Shown here piece after piece: positions 23,465 through 36,360 of a DNA stretch of 64,000 nt. Made by a program: the position numbers and the translations under genes. The stretch is from Nicotiana tabacum. Taxonomy: Eukaryota; Streptophyta; Magnoliopsida; Solanales; Solanaceae. The notes beneath the pieces are model-generated. The model had not been told where the DNA came from. It was given only the letters and a program-made list of their open reading frames with translations, and ran no database searches. The stretch lies in the NCBI RefSeq assembly GCF_000715075.1, contig NC_134080.1, positions 38,296,758 to 38,360,757 on the forward strand. Reading direction: 5' to 3'. How positions within the stretch are numbered: the first letter of the stretch is position 1; each line of letters begins with the position of its first letter.

Positions 23465-24691
23465 TCATTGAATTTGAAGATAGAAGGGTTTACATTGGAA
23501 TTTTAAAGATAATAAACTAAAAGAAACATTCGAGTTACACCCTAGAATAAGTCGGAATGCAGAAAAGGTGGCAAAACTCGACTTCTGGGATTCCCGCTTG
23601 ACTGGGAATGGGGTAGCGTTCCAATTTTGTAGCTTGGCATCAGGCCCCATAAATTGCACCTCAGCAGTACTCGAGCCTTCACCCGACTGGACCATATGAG
23701 CTTCATATAACATTTGCCTCATGGCTCCACATATGTCCTTAATTTCCTCAGCCGTGAAGGCTTCATCTTCTTCTTCTTCTTTCGTGTACTTTGGCTTGAC
23801 GAATGTTTTAGAGAGATGCGAGATTGGTTGAGGTAGAACCCACACGTCATTCTTACGTTCTTTAGCCCACTTCACGTCGGCTTCTGTAGCTTGGAAATCG
23901 ACACTAGAAAAGTTCTTACTGGCGGCCAAAATGATAGGTTCTGTGATACCTTGCAAAGATACCCCGAGCCCCTTACCGGGCTTATACCCGTGCTTGATCA
24001 TTTCAGTAGCGATCATGATTGACGCATTTGATAAAAAAGGTTGAGGACATGGGCTTCCTTCCACGTATTGATCTACGACCACAACCTTAAAAGCTTGATA
24101 GACGATGTGCTCGCTACCTTCCCTAGCTTTGAGACATGGGACTAACAGGTCCCGGTAAATTGATTACTCGTCTTCTCCATGAACCACAATTTCCTGATCT
24201 TTGTGTTCAAACTTCACTATTTGGTGGAGAGTAGAAGGTATGGCCCCTACAGCATGGATCCAAGGCCTTCCTAAGAGAAAATTATAAGAGGTGTCCATAT
24301 CCAAGACCTGAAATGTCACCTCGAAATCCATAGGATCGATAGTTAAGATCAAATCAATTTCCCCTATTGTGTCTCTCTTGATGCCATCAAAGGCACGCAC
24401 ACAAACATTGTTAGGCCTGATTCTCACAGTCCCAATTTCCATTCTTTGCAAAGTTGAGAGAGGGCATATGTCGACCCCTGATCCGCCATCCACCATGACT
24501 CTTTTCACATAGTACCCTTCACACTTAACTGTCAGGTGAAGAGCTTTGTTATGGGTATCCCCTTTCGGGGGCAAGTCATTCTTGCTAAATGAAATCTGGT
24601 TGACTTCGAAGAATCTTTCTGTCATCTTTTCCAGCTGCTCAACAGTGGTTTCAATCGGAACATAGGCTTCATTTAGGGGCCTTATCAACAC
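23465..24691 (-). pseudogene. Ogre-1 protease with G-patch domain, broken
   Basis: The 24691-24164 block holds the retropepsin: active site MVDGGSGVDICPLSTL, then the second hydrophobic-Gly block FLLGRPWIHAVGAIP. A stop at 24164 separates it from 24082-23465, which carries a G-patch-like segment (MIKHGYKPGKGLGVSLQGI) and the acidic EEEEEDEAFTAEEIKDICGA linker. Retropepsin cleaves the element polyprotein; G-patches bind nucleic acid in some retroviral proteases. An amber codon at 24695-24697 divides it from gag. Confidence 0.82.
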
Positions 24692-24694
24692 TTT

Positions 24695-27207
24695 CTAGTG
24701 CTCAGTCGAGCTTATCAGTAGAGACAAGAGCGAGACTTGGGAGGGAGACTTCCGGAGTTGGTCAATTACCTCGTAGTCTGCAGTTTTCATTTTTTGGAAG
24801 AATTCTTCTGCTTCTTCGGCATTAACTGGCTTTTTGAGCATGAAGCGCTTCTTCTTGGCGTTGTTCACTTCTTCCAGATTGAGGTACTTCCTAGATGGGT
24901 TGGTTTTATTTACTTCCCCCATGATTTCTTTCCCTTTGTACGTCACAATTGCTCTATTGTAGTTCTAGGGGACTGCAGTGAGTTTTTCATAGGCCTTTGT
25001 GGTGCGCGGCTAATGATCATAGGCTCATTTAGTCTGGGTGGAATTATTGGTCCCCATGCCACATAAGTCCCTTTGGGTACATACATCTTGGGTCCCTTGT
25101 TCAGCTCGAACCTTTTAGGAGGACTCAACGCCAATTGTTTTTTCCTATAAGCCTGGGGAACATAAAGAATGGCGTCTTTAGGGGGTGCTGCCCCTGTTTT
25201 GGTTTCCAGCGTCTTTTCTGCACTTTGAGGGGCAGAGTTACCTTTTTTCTCCCCCTTGTGTTGCTTTGCAACCGCTCTTGGCTTCTTTTCAACATCGGCG
25301 ATAGCAATGATGGCTTTTAGAGCTGGATCAAACTCTTTATCTTCACAAATCATCAATAACTGGTCCGTTGTTGTGAGCCGACAATGGGTTGTTGGTCACA
25401 TTGGGGATTTCTTCATCTTTCAGCACTACCCTATTCTGCTCTATTAAGTTTTTGATTGCCCTTTTGAGAGTCCAACACTCTTCAGTATCATGCCCTTCCG
25501 CTCCTGAATGGTAAGCACATCAAGTATCGTGCCGGTAGGAGGGTGACTCTAGGTTTTGCCTGGTTTGGGGTACGGGTTGCAACAAATCCATTTGGACCAG
25601 TTTAGGGAAAATTTAGAGTATGATTCACCAATAGGCATGAAGTTTGTTCTTATAGGTGGCTCCCGGGCACGGGCATTGTATGGAAAATTATTTTGTGGGG
25701 GACGGGGATTATATGGAGCTTGGTGAGGAGGGTTATTTCTAGGAAGTGGAGTTCAGTTTTGGTTAAACTGTTGTTGTGGTCGAGCGTATGACTGGGCGTT
25801 CATCACCGCATAGGGCTGAGGAGCCATGGCATAAGCCACAACCTGGTGAGGATAGTAATGTTGCGGGGGGGTTGGTGGGAAGTAACCTCGGGGTTGACGG
25901 GGGTTCCTCGGACTTGAAGCCGCCATCACCACTTCTTCTTTCTTGTTTCTATTTGCTACACCTCCTGACCCACTCTGGATTGCTTGGGACGTAGCCCTTA
26001 TAGCAGACTGGCTCAATATGCGGCCTGTCTTCAAACCTTTTTCGACCATTTCCCCAATTTTGATAGCCTCAGCAAATGACTTTCCCATTGCAGACATCAT
26101 ATTCTGAAAGTAGTCAGCCTCTTGGGCTTGTAGAAAAACACTGACCATCTCGGTCTCATCCATCGGGGGCTTCACCCTGGCCGCTTGTTCGCGCCACTTA
26201 ATAGCATATTCTCGGAAAGACTTCTTTTGGAGATTAGACAGGGAATTTCTATCTGGAGCTATGTCTATATTGTACTAGAATTACCTGACAAAATCTCAAG
26301 CTAAATCATCCCATATGTGCCAGTGAGACATGTCTTGATCCATGTACCACTCGGATGCAATGCCAACTAGACTCTCTCCGAAATAAGCCATTAGGAGTTC
26401 TTCTTTTCCGCCTGCCCCTCTTAATTGATTGCAATACCTTTTGAGGTGGTCTATGGGGTCCTTGTGCCCGTCATACTTTTCGAACTTGGGGGTCTTGAAA
26501 CCGATGGGCAAATGCACATGAAGGAACATACATAAATCAGCGAAAGATATGCTCTTTTGGCCACTTAAACCTTATATATTCTTAAGACTTTGTTCCATGC
26601 TTCTCATCTTCCGAGTGATTTCCTCTTGCTCAGGATTCTTTGTAGTTCTCTCTTGCCTCGCGGTAAACTCATACCGGGGTTGTTGAGGGTAAGAATTGGT
26701 GGTGAAATGGGCAGTGTCTGGTAGAAAAGATGGTACTTGGAAGGTAAAGGATGATGGATCAAAGCTTGGCCTAGGCAAGGTTGGTTGTGCCATAGCCGAT
26801 GTTGGCGGTGTAGTAAATATGTTTGAAGCCACTCCCGAAATCAATGTCTGGGGGCAAACCTCAGAAGGCGTTCCGGTGAAATGGGCTGAGATGGTGGGAT
26901 ATCCGAATGGAGTGTTCGGGTAAATTATTGGGATGTTGGAAGTTCCACTTGCTCTGGGAAGTAGCTCAGGGAAACCAAGTATGGAACTTGGCGGCTCTCT
27001 ACCATTGGACCAAGCGTCCCACATCTCCAACACGTGGAGGCGCAGTGCCCTATTCTCTTCAGTAGCTGCCGATTCTGATGTTGGGATAGCCGATAACGGA
27101 CTATCATCTAGGACGAAAATTGTTGGTAGGTGACTATCCGACGACATTTCAACACTTCCCTTGGATCTTGTAAAGTAAGGGTGTGAAGCCAGGTTACCAC
27201 AAACCAA
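24695..27207 (-). pseudogene. gag: Ogre-1 gag, broken
   Basis: Blocks 27207-26572, 26529-26296, 26175-25753, 25356-24943 and 24946-24695 line up with the open Ogre-3 gag. They include the capsid-like region HLPIGFKTPKFEKYDGHKD and LVGIASEWYMDQ, the region FLQAQEADYFQNMMSAMGK, and the Pro/Tyr/Gln-rich linker before protease. Breaks are stops (TAA at 26572, TGA at 26296) and frameshifts near 26200 and 25600. Gag would form the cytoplasmic particle. Confidence 0.85.
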
Positions 27208-27533
27208 GCGCCTTAAAAACAGAACCTATACTCAACAGCAGACACAACAAAACGGTTAGTTCGAGGCAATTAACACATATGGGATCGCACATTGGGGGTG
27301 TGATGCACCTATACAATTAAATGTGTCTCTACATGTTTTGCAACGATTGCGTGTCTCATCCTGGCTTTTGTTTATCTCATTGATCTTCTCTCTTGCTCTC
27401 TTTTGAGCTCTCTTATTTTCTCTCTTGTTCTCATTCCCTTTTTCTTGTTTTCTCTCTTTTATTTTTTTCTTTTTCTTTTTTGGTTTTCTTTTTTCATCAT
27501 TTTTCTCTTTTATTTGAGTTATTTAAAAACCAT

Positions 27534-27600
27534 GACCGGATCCGATGGGGATTGCCTACGTATCAAGATGCCGCGTGAATTAGATCATCACATAGTTCAA
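27534..27600 (-). other. Structured motif, Ogre-1 copy b (between ORF1 and gag)
   Basis: Reverse strand: TTGAACTATG, TCTAATTC, GATACGTAGGCA, then ATCC-CCATC-GGAT hairpin and CCGGTC. It matches Ogre-2 49012-49080 and Ogre-3 61027-61092. One of ten copies; see findings. Confidence 0.7.
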
Positions 27601-27886
27601 GGAATAAATGCAAAATAAATAAAACTTTTTTTTTGTTCTTTTTTTAAATTTTTCATTAAAACAAAACTTCTAATTTTTCTCTATTACAAAGACTAGATCC
27701 TACACACTTGAGAATTGAAAACTAAAATAGACTCAAATCATACTCCAGGAATGAAATTACAGACTCGAAAAGAGAAAATAATCAGGAGTACATCAATGCC
27801 TCCAATCCTGCCCTAGGAACAATAATTGGTCTTGCTACGGGCCTACGCGCCATGTCATCCTGGAGGCGATAGAGATCATCCATTAT

Positions 27887-29957
27887 CTAGCGAACCAAGA
27901 TCATTACTGTGGCGAATAACATGGACGTGGTCATGTCCTCACACTCGTTGCACTTTATCATAATGTAGTCAACGATTCTTCTAACCCTTTCCCTGATGAT
28001 GCCATTTTCTTGCAATAAACGCCCAATCTGCTGAGATCTAGCCTCCAAAACCTGGGTGGCCGTATGATTCTGTTCTTGCAAATATTGTAGGTCTCCCTCT
28101 AGCTGTGCCATCAAAGCATATCAATTTTCTCTCTAGGCTTTGAAGCTCTTGGCTTGTTTAGTCATTTCACCCTCAAGGCTATTAAGCTCCCTTTTCCAGC
28201 CCATGACCCCTCTGTCATATCTTTCCTTCAACTGTTGAACGAAAGTTGCTCGTTCTTCTGCATTTTTGGCCAACTTTGTTCGGGCCTTTACTAGCTAATA
28301 CTCAGTATTTTTCAAATCATCCTTAGAGTCACGTACTTTTTGTGTAAGGCTGTAGATGAGCATTTCATCTTTTCTGCTTCTGCCCGGGTTCTCGGATGCT
28401 ATTCTCAGTTTTCGAACTTGGGCCCGGAGAGCTTCATTTTCTTGGGCCAACCACTTTTTCTCACCTTCAACTTCTTGTGCCTGTAGATCATTGTTGAATA
28501 TGACGTTCCTCAATTCTTCTTATGAAGCGTGAATGGTGGCTTGATATTTTTTTCTCCTTCTCTCTCCAGGCCAACCTCTCCCAAATTTTATCATCAAAAG
28601 CTTGAACATGAGGTCTTTTGGCGGGCCTTTCAGGCTCGGGCTCTAGCTCATTATTCGTACAAAACCTTCTCTCAAACCATGCAGCATAATTTGGATCCAC
28701 TTCCCCTCTTGGAAGATCTGGTATTTGGGTGTCAATTTTCAGATATCCGCAACCATTCCAATACCGTTGGACTAAAGCCTCATGTAGGGTTGTTTCTAGG
28801 TGTAACTCAATGACTTGGGTACTCAAATCTACATCTTCGGGTACCACTTGATACCTTCCCAGTTGCCTTAGGACTCTTTGCGGTGCATATGGTTGGATAC
28901 TCCTCAGGCCCATCATCATCAAGTAGCCTTTTGAAGTTGTCATGTGTATGACTTCCGTTACCAGAAGCCATCCTATGGTCCATTCAATTTGACTTGCTTT
29001 CAGAGTTCTTAAATGGGCGACCCAGGCCTCAAACTCTTCTGGAGATTTGTAGTCTTTCACCCTTTCCTCATAACTCTTGATGAAGTTGTTCTCGTCCGAC
29101 CCATAACTCATGAATTTGGGGTGACGGTGGAGATGTTCGATCAACCACATTTGAAGAAGAATGTTGCAACCCTCAAAGAATTGAGACCCGAATTTGCACA
29201 AGGTCAATGCCCGATAAATGTTTGCCAGCACCAACGGAACAAGTGTGTGATCTTTCTTGGTAGTGAGGATTTGTACAATTCTGGCCATGCGAGTATCTAT
29301 TGTCCCTTTTGCATTCGGAAAGACCATGATACCCAAAAATGCCACGATGAAAGCGAACTAACGATGAATCTGCCAAGTGCTTTTATCTTGTTTGTTGTTT
29401 AACCCATTTTCATGTGTTTCAAACCCAGCTGAGTGCCCGAACCTGAAGTACAAGAAGTAGAAAGAATACCATCCGTTACTTACATGGGCCTTCTTCATTT
29501 GCTTACTTATATTTAGAAGATCAAAGAACTTGTGCAGAAAGGGAGCCCTAAGGAATATAAGTTGTTATTTCCTCAAGTCCTGGTCAAAGTCAATGTATCC
29601 GGCCATTTCCTCCAGAGTGGGGGTGAGCTCGAAATTTGAGAAACGAAACACATTGTGTACAGGATCCCAAAAGGTTACCAAGTCTTTGATTAAATCCTCC
29701 CGGGTTTCAATGCTCATGATGTCTATAAGGGAACCCAGCTGATTTTTTACCCAATCCTGACCATCTTTATCTAAATCATTCCACCACATGGGAAGCTGCA
29801 GCTGAGCATGTTCTATGACCAATTGTGACGGGTTCTGGACAACATTTATTTGTGACGTATTCTGGACATTATTCATTTGTGACGGGTTCTGGACAGTATT
29901 CATTTGTGACGGGTTCTGGACAGTATTCATTTGTGACGGGTTCTGGACAATATTCAT
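27887..29957 (-). pseudogene. Ogre-1 ORF1, broken
   Basis: Blocks 29957-29565, 29345-28488, 28513-28295 and 28114-27887 align with the intact Ogre-3 ORF1. The N-terminal domain includes MWWNDLDKDGQDWVKNQLG and FRFSNFELTPTLEEMAGYI, followed by FLGIMVFPNAKGTID, QIEWTIGWLLVTEV and then a coiled-coil half. Frame is lost near 29560-29350, 28500 and 28290-28115. The first residues carry a 9-residue tandem repeat not found in Ogre-2 or Ogre-3. ORF1 function is unknown in the Ogre group. Confidence 0.8.
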
Positions 29958-29960
29958 TTG
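29820..29960 (-). repeat. 27-bp tandem repeat in Ogre-1 ORF1
   Basis: Five adjacent units with core TGTGACGGGTTCTGGACA (plus strand), each encoding nine residues of the form NTVQNPSQM on the reverse strand. The unit length keeps the reading frame. The first two copies (near 29820-29870) are the most diverged. Confidence 0.9.
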
Positions 29961-29962
29961 TA

Positions 29963-31097
29963 CCTGTGGAGGGTTAAGGTTAGGGTTGACACTTGTGGAC
30001 TCTTTTTGTCAAACAAGTTTTCAATTTCTAAAAAAAATCAACAGACAATGACCCCTTCTATGCTACTTCAGCAAAAATGGCCATTTTTGTAAACGTGGCC
30101 CCTTCACAATTCCAAACAAATTTTGAGGTCGGGGAAAGTGTTTTATGGAAAAAAGACACCTTACCGACAAACTTTCCCGTTCTTCACGAAAATAGCCTTT
30201 CGACAATTAAAAGATAATCTAAGGCTATTCCGGTGAGAACGACTTTAAAAATACCATCGAAGCTGGGTCGGCTTACTCTTTTGACCAAAGCCCTAAACTA
30301 CACTTTACTTGAGGTTGAACCTTATGTGGGTTGCCTAAGTATCCCACATCCGGTGAGAATCAGACCTGCGTAGTTCGGTCAATTTTGACATAAAAAAACA
30401 TGATATTTGACTCACCTTTTTTTAGATACATTTTCCTCTCTTTTTTTTTCTTCAAAAATTTTGGCTGAGTTTCGAGACATTTTCAAATACTGAAATTTTT
30501 AGAACCGGGTAAATTCTCTATCCTACCTCACTCTTGGTTTTTTTTATTCCGTTTTCCTAGCCGGTCAACATGCAAGCCGAAACAAATAAATATTCACATA
30601 GCACGTAGGATGCTTCAGGATGGTCTTGTTTTGGGTACACCTATCTTAGACGGACCCAACCCCTGTGTTGAGTCCCCAAGGTCAAATGCACGTGATGCAA
30701 ATAATCGTTCCAACTAGGGATCCGGCATGATGTTATGTTATTCTAAGTTTAAATCTAGGGTTGTGTTCTAAACCTGGCTTACCCGAGTGGACAAACTCGA
30801 GTCGAGGAGGGGGCAACGTACCAGGAGCACGAAAGTCTGTCCGGCCTTGTTGCTTACCCAATCCCGTTCTATTTGGTATAAATCTAACAGAAAAGTGGGC
30901 CACGCTAATGTGAGCACCGTTTTTTATAAGACTTATAAGGGAGACATAAGAAGACATTTAAATACAGTTCAAGTAATATCAAAGCGGTAAATGGCAATTA
31001 AGTCCACAAAATATAGTAATATCAACATAAAGCCAAATAAAATTCACAGTAACAAGCTTGAATTCTTGAACCCTAAACCCGAGATTCTGGGTTCTTG
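29963..31097 (-). other. 5' leader of Ogre-1
   Basis: Non-coding sequence from the primer binding site to ORF1. It contains structured motif copy a and a block around 30660-30730 (GTGTTGAGTCCCCAAG, CTAGGGATCCGGCATGA) that is also conserved in the leaders of Ogre-2 and Ogre-3. Confidence 0.6.
30311..30380 (-). other. Structured motif, Ogre-1 copy a (leader)
   Basis: Reverse strand: CGAACTACG, TCTGATT, CTCAC-CGGAT-GTGGG stem, GATACTTAGGCA, then AACC-CACATAA-GGTT hairpin. One of ten copies; see findings. Confidence 0.7.
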
Positions 31098-31115
31098 TCC
31101 CCAGCAGAGTCGCCA
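31098..31115 (-). other. Primer binding site of Ogre-1 (tRNA-Arg type)
   Basis: TGGCGACTCTGCTGGGGA on the reverse strand begins four bases after the end of the 5' LTR (...GGTGTGACA). It is complementary to a 3' tRNA end of the Arg type, as described for Ogre elements. The tRNA assignment is from memory. Confidence 0.75.
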
Positions 31116-31119
31116 GAGC

Positions 31120-33559
31120 TGTCACACCTCCTTTTTACACCCCGAGGGTATATATGGGAGTTTTTCCACTTTAAGTGACATTATTCGATATGAGATTATT
31201 TAATTAATTTCAAAGTCGCCATTTGGTATAATTTATTTGGTGTCCCAAGTCACTGGTTTATTTTAAAATCCTAAATCGAGGAAATTTTCAACTTTTTTTA
31301 AAAGTCTACGAACCAGAAATTCTAAGTAAGGAATTCTGTTAACCCGGGAGAAGGTGTTAGGCATTCCCGGATTTCGTGGTTCTAGCATGGTCGCTTAGCA
31401 ATTTATGCTTGGCTTAAGTGTCTAATTACTTATTTTAGAACCTATGTGCATTTACCTTTTACCGCTTTTAATCACTTGATTTAATCGTAATTAAAGAATT
31501 GAGTTACGCGTACGTATACTCTTTTCTTTTGGCGCATCAAAAATCATGTCACGCGAACATGTCCACAATTAATAACGCTTTGTTTATTTTATTAAAAAAA
31601 GCTTGGTTGAAGTTGTGAACGCATCCCTTGAGTTATATATATATATATATATTTAGAATTAAATTCGCAATCATGTTACGTGAACGTATACATAATCACA
31701 ATACTAGTTTAAATCGAGCCTAAAGCAAACTACGAGTGTTTAATATCTAAGTTAATACTAATGAGGGCCATCTATGATTTAATTATGATGGCACACCTCA
31801 AACCTTCTCTTCAAGTGTTAGCTCTTGATCTAATTTTATGAGGGCCATGAATTATAGGTTTTGTTTGGTATGACACACCTCGAATTATTACCCTTTTTAG
31901 AGAAAAATTACACTTGTTTAGAAGAACTAAATTTAAATTAGCTTTATAGGAAAGGGATTTAGGCCTAGGCGTTCATTATTTGGTTTAATGGGAAGGTTCA
32001 GCTTCGCAGGAAGCTGTATTTGGGCTAAGACTTTGGCCCAAGTGAAATGGAAGAGCCCCGGCAGGCTCTTGCTGTTCCAAAATTTGGTTTGAACAAAGCT
32101 GTCCCATATTAGACCTGAAATAGGTGGGGCCAGTCACTACTTTTCCGAGCTGGGCCTTCCCCTCTATCTTTAGCCATTACTCACATATTTATAGTAATAA
32201 AAAAAATATCAACTCACCTTTAAACAAAACTAAGATATACTATATAACTCTAATTCAACAGCTGATCACACGGTCAAAAAGGGATGGAATTTAAAGACTA
32301 AACATTATTCTATTACTGAAGATTAATTAATTTAAACATAAAATGATTCATGACAAAAGGGCTTCTGGACTGACTTAAAGTCTGGGCCTATAGACCAGGC
32401 CCAAACCATCTTAGGCTAGTCTCTTACTTTGGGCTAGAATCCAGCTCTTTTCCTATCTACTAAATAGCCTTTGATTCTGCCGAATAGTCTCAAAGCCCAG
32501 CATCATTACTGCTTTGTAAAGGCATGACAAAACACATAATTAACCCCTTAATGCATCAATACTAATGTCTGATTTATTACAATTTTCTAGAATGGAACCA
32601 GTAACCTTCAAAAATCAATACGTTACATTGAGACTTAACTTACATTTAAGAGCTAAACTATTACAAATTACAACATCATGCAGATACCCGGCTTCTTTTG
32701 GACATGACTTGTCCATTAGAGCTTGGTCTTGTTAAGGCAACTTGATTCCCCCTTTCTAGCTTTGAACATGCTGATTTGGCCAACCAGTGACCAAATTTGC
32801 AGGCAACAGCTTACAACCAAACAAACAAAGAAAGAAAAATAATGGTTTTAAGTGGAGAGGAAGTTGTCAGATGAAAGAAAAAGGAAAGAAAGAAAGCATA
32901 ACCAACACACTTTATTAATTACTAAATTTCAAATATGGTGATCTAACATGCTATATGATCAATGCAATAAAAGATAAGTATATATATCAACTGAAGTAAA
33001 CAAACAACTAATGTTAAACCCATAAAAGGAAACAAATACTCATGATATAAACAAAAAGACAAAGGATCACTCGTTTAAGAAGGAAAATTTTCAATATGGT
33101 TGCAATTTCAGTGATAAATCCATCAAGAAAACACAAATATATAATATTGGCAGGAAAGAATAGCTTGTATTTCATATTTAAACTCCATTTACAAATATTT
33201 AGACATGGAAGAACATGTGTACCTTGAACAGCAATAGAAAACAGCAAGTAAGATGAGAGAAAACTGATGGAAAACTTCAGAACCAAAGAAACAACAGCAG
33301 TAAACCAACACAGCTACAACAAATCAAATAGGTCCCAGAATTTGAACCAAACCCAATCAACTTTTCAAATCAGAATCCCAACTAAAAACCCAAGAAAATC
33401 CTATATTTCAAACCATGTATTCAACTTGTAAAGGATCAGAAATGAGAAGTTTTCTTTTGAAGTTTTTGTAAGATTTCTTAAATATGAACTTTTTCAGAGA
33501 AAAGGGAACTTTTATGCAGAGAAATGATGCTGAAAATCTTTCAGAACTTTTAAACAGAG
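31120..33559 (-). repeat. 5' LTR of Ogre-1, partial
   Basis: Starts (plus strand) TGTCACACCTCC beside the primer binding site and aligns with the 3' LTR until 33559, where Ogre-2 begins. The missing promoter-side half (about 2.1 kb) should lie to the right of the nested elements or be lost. A (TA)n run occurs at about 31634-31652. Confidence 0.88.
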
Positions 33560-35707
33560 TGTCACACCTCCTTTTTGCGCGCCCGGCCCCGAAGGGTTAA
33601 ATGCGCGGGTGGAGTTTTTCCAATTTAAGTGACAATATTCGAAATGGGATTATTTATTTAATTCAGAGTCGCCACTTGGGAAAGGTTTGGCTTTTGGTGT
33701 CCCAAGTCACCGGTTTATCTCGAATCCCAAATCGAGGAAATTTTAGACTTTTCCAAATGAAGTCTGCGAACCAGAAATTCTAAGTAAGGAATTCTGTTGA
33801 CCCGAGGGAAGGTGTTAGGCACCCCCGAATCCCGTGGTTCTAGCACGGTCGCTTAAATTGTTATAATGGCTAAATATCTGATTTAAATACATGTTGTGAC
33901 TTATGTGCTTTTATTAAGCTTAAACCGCTTCTATTATTATCATTTATTTTTATGGAATTGCAACGTCATGAAAATGCATCTCGGACCACGTCACAATCAA
34001 TGCACCCGTAGTTGTTAACACATTTTGACTCCGTTGAGACTTGGATTTGGGTCACATCAATGTGCACCCGATTTTAAGAATATAATTTACTTAAAGTCGT
34101 GCTTAAAGAATCTAAACGCGTTATTATCTTTGGGGAAGACAGTGGAATTCACTAAAACCGTCCCTCCCAAACTCTAAATATTTATCATTGTCAATTATTG
34201 AGGGCCCCGCAATTTGTATTTTTATTTGGCGAGGCTCGTCTCATTATTTTAGAAGGGCATCCTACAGTGACTACATTTCTATTATTTTGTTTCCAGAGAT
34301 AGAAGAACGAAAAATATATGCTAATTGAAGTATATGTTTTGGCCTAAATCGGACTCCTATCAATTTCTGATTAATTACTTATAAAGTAAAAAAAACATCA
34401 TGCCTTACGAAAATACTTTGGTCGAACAAAAGATTACATATGAGATTGATGAAATGCAATACTTAATCCGAACATTACATACGAAAAGATTTCTTGTTGA
34501 ACTTAACTGGACTTATTTGGGCTAGATTAAAGGATAACTGGCAAAGTAAAATGTTTTAATTTTGACAAAGAATCATGTACGAGTTAACGAAATACAACAC
34601 TTAATCCGAACACTTCTCGAGTTGAACTTAACTAAACTTACGTGGACTAATCTTGACTAAAAAAAAACTAAATGAAACAGGAACAGTATTGTATAAGGTC
34701 GAAATATACATGCCCATATTAACAAACAAACTACCGAGCTAAAACAAAACAGGATAAACTTAGTCGAATATCAATACATGCTTTCGAACTGTTGAATTAT
34801 AAACTAATCAATTTTCACAGGCCTGCTAATGTACTATGAATATTACAGCAAATGCTTGAACTTCTTCAACCTTTTTCATTTCATGCTTTCAAACTGTTTC
34901 AATTACATCAATATGGGACTTGAAATGTGTACCTGAAAATGCTGAAAGTACAAAGGAGAAGAAGAAAAAGATGGGGGAATCAGCAGCAGCAAAAAGCAGA
35001 ATTAACAGTAGCAGCAGGACAAAAATGCAGCAGCAATAGTGAGCAAGATAGCAGCAGCAATCAGAACAGCACAACAGAAAGGATTCTGTTGCGAGATGGA
35101 ACTAGAGTTGAAGAAGAAAAAAGCCAGATGAAACAGCACACAGTGTGATACTCCAGACAATCCAATTCCGGAATATACCAAATGCAACAAAACACTAACA
35201 ATAATCTCGATTGAAATTTAGAAGAAAGAACACTGCCTAACGTATTGACAATAGATGAACTTCAGACAAACAAGACCAAGTTTCTGATTTCTTAATCTGT
35301 TTTTATCTCTTTCTTGCTCTCTTTTTATTCCTGCCAACTCTTTCTTTTTCTTTTCTATCCTCACAATGTATGTATTTCAAGCTTTCTCTTTCAAAACTCC
35401 TCACAGTGTATTTTCCTTCTCCCTGTATTTTTTGATCTCCTCTCTTCATCTCTGTATGCCCATCCTTTTATAAGCCTTCATATTACCCCTTTTACAGCCT
35501 GATAGATTATCAACAATACCCCTCCCATGTGCCTCCCATTTTCCATCCCAACTTTAGCTAATTAAGTATTAGACCCCATTCACATTCCCTGGCAGATTCA
35601 ACTTTTCCATTTTATTAACTAAAAGCAAGTATGGGCAGTAGAATATATCTGACATCATATGCTATCAAACCATTTTAAAATTGAAAGCCCTTTTATGCAG
35701 GAAAACA

Positions 35708-35766
35708 GGCTGTGCACAAAGCACATGAGGTGCACCAATGCACATGCTGTGCACGAGTGCACATGC
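35708..35766. repeat. GTGCAC/TGCACATG motif cluster in the Ogre-2 LTR
   Basis: Several copies of GTGCAC and GCACATG lie within 60 bp. The Ogre-3 LTR has an equivalent cluster at 54963-55017. Role unknown. Confidence 0.6.
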
Positions 35767-36310
35767 CTTCCAATTCAGAATTTAAACCAAATAATCCTTT
35801 TTACATTACTGATCAATTCAAACAACTATAAGTAAACAAAAACTGGTTCTTAATTGACTCAACAAATGCTTAGCAGAAGTAAATCGATTTGTTATTGTTC
35901 GGACAGTTGAAACTAATTGACGACACATGTCGACTCGACTATATTAGCATTAACATACACAATCGTAACCAAAAATCCGACATTTAACAGTATCGACCCA
36001 TAATTCGAATTATACTGACTGAGCAAAGTGGTACTCGAGGAACCAATTGCTCAGTCAACATTTGAAGCTCAATTATTGTACAACAAATACATATGTCTTA
36101 TCAGAATAGGAGGGGGGATTTTAGACAAACAAACAGAGGTTCAGGCAAAGCGGTTGAAGCACAGTTGATAGAAGTCAAGGACAGAAAACGAACAGACCCT
36201 TACAACAATCAAACGAACCAAAACAACTAAAAAAAGAAAGAAACTCACCTTAAACCGCAAAAGATCAAAACCTTAACTCGGACTTGGTCAGGCCTTTCTT
36301 AAGGCTGAAC

Positions 36311-36360
36311 GGACTTTAAACGAAGTGTTTCTCAGATGAGAAACACTTTGATTAAAGTCC
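36311..36360. repeat. 50-bp hairpin in the Ogre-2 LTR
   Basis: Two 24-bp arms (36311-36334 and 36337-36360) are complementary at 22 of 24 positions around a 2-bp centre; the inner part is GTGTTTCTCA / TGAGAAACAC. The same hairpin is at 54345-54394 in Ogre-3. It lies about 0.4 kb downstream of the TATA box, so it would be in the transcript leader. Confidence 0.8.

Larger units (their letters stand above)
12606..33559 (-). mobile_element. Ogre-1: old Ogre/Tat Ty3-gypsy element, reverse strand
   Basis: Order on the reverse strand: partial 5' LTR (33559-31120), tRNA-Arg PBS, long leader, ORF1, gag, protease with G-patch, RT, RNase H domains, integrase, long 3' UTR with a tandem array, polypurine tract, 3' LTR (17214-12606). 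An extra ORF before gag, LTRs of 4-5 kb, an Arg PBS, an archaeal-type RNase H and a variable tandem-repeat 3' UTR are Ogre traits. Every coding region is broken. The LTRs differ by several percent by eye, so it is the oldest of the three. It sits in the Athila-like 3' ORF; the 5 bp before it are CCTGG. Its 5' LTR is interrupted by Ogre-2. Confidence 0.9.

Noticed and set aside
33601..33783. 60-codon frame repeated identically at 52747-52929
   Set aside because: The identity reflects recently copied LTRs, not coding selection; it is LTR U5 sequence.
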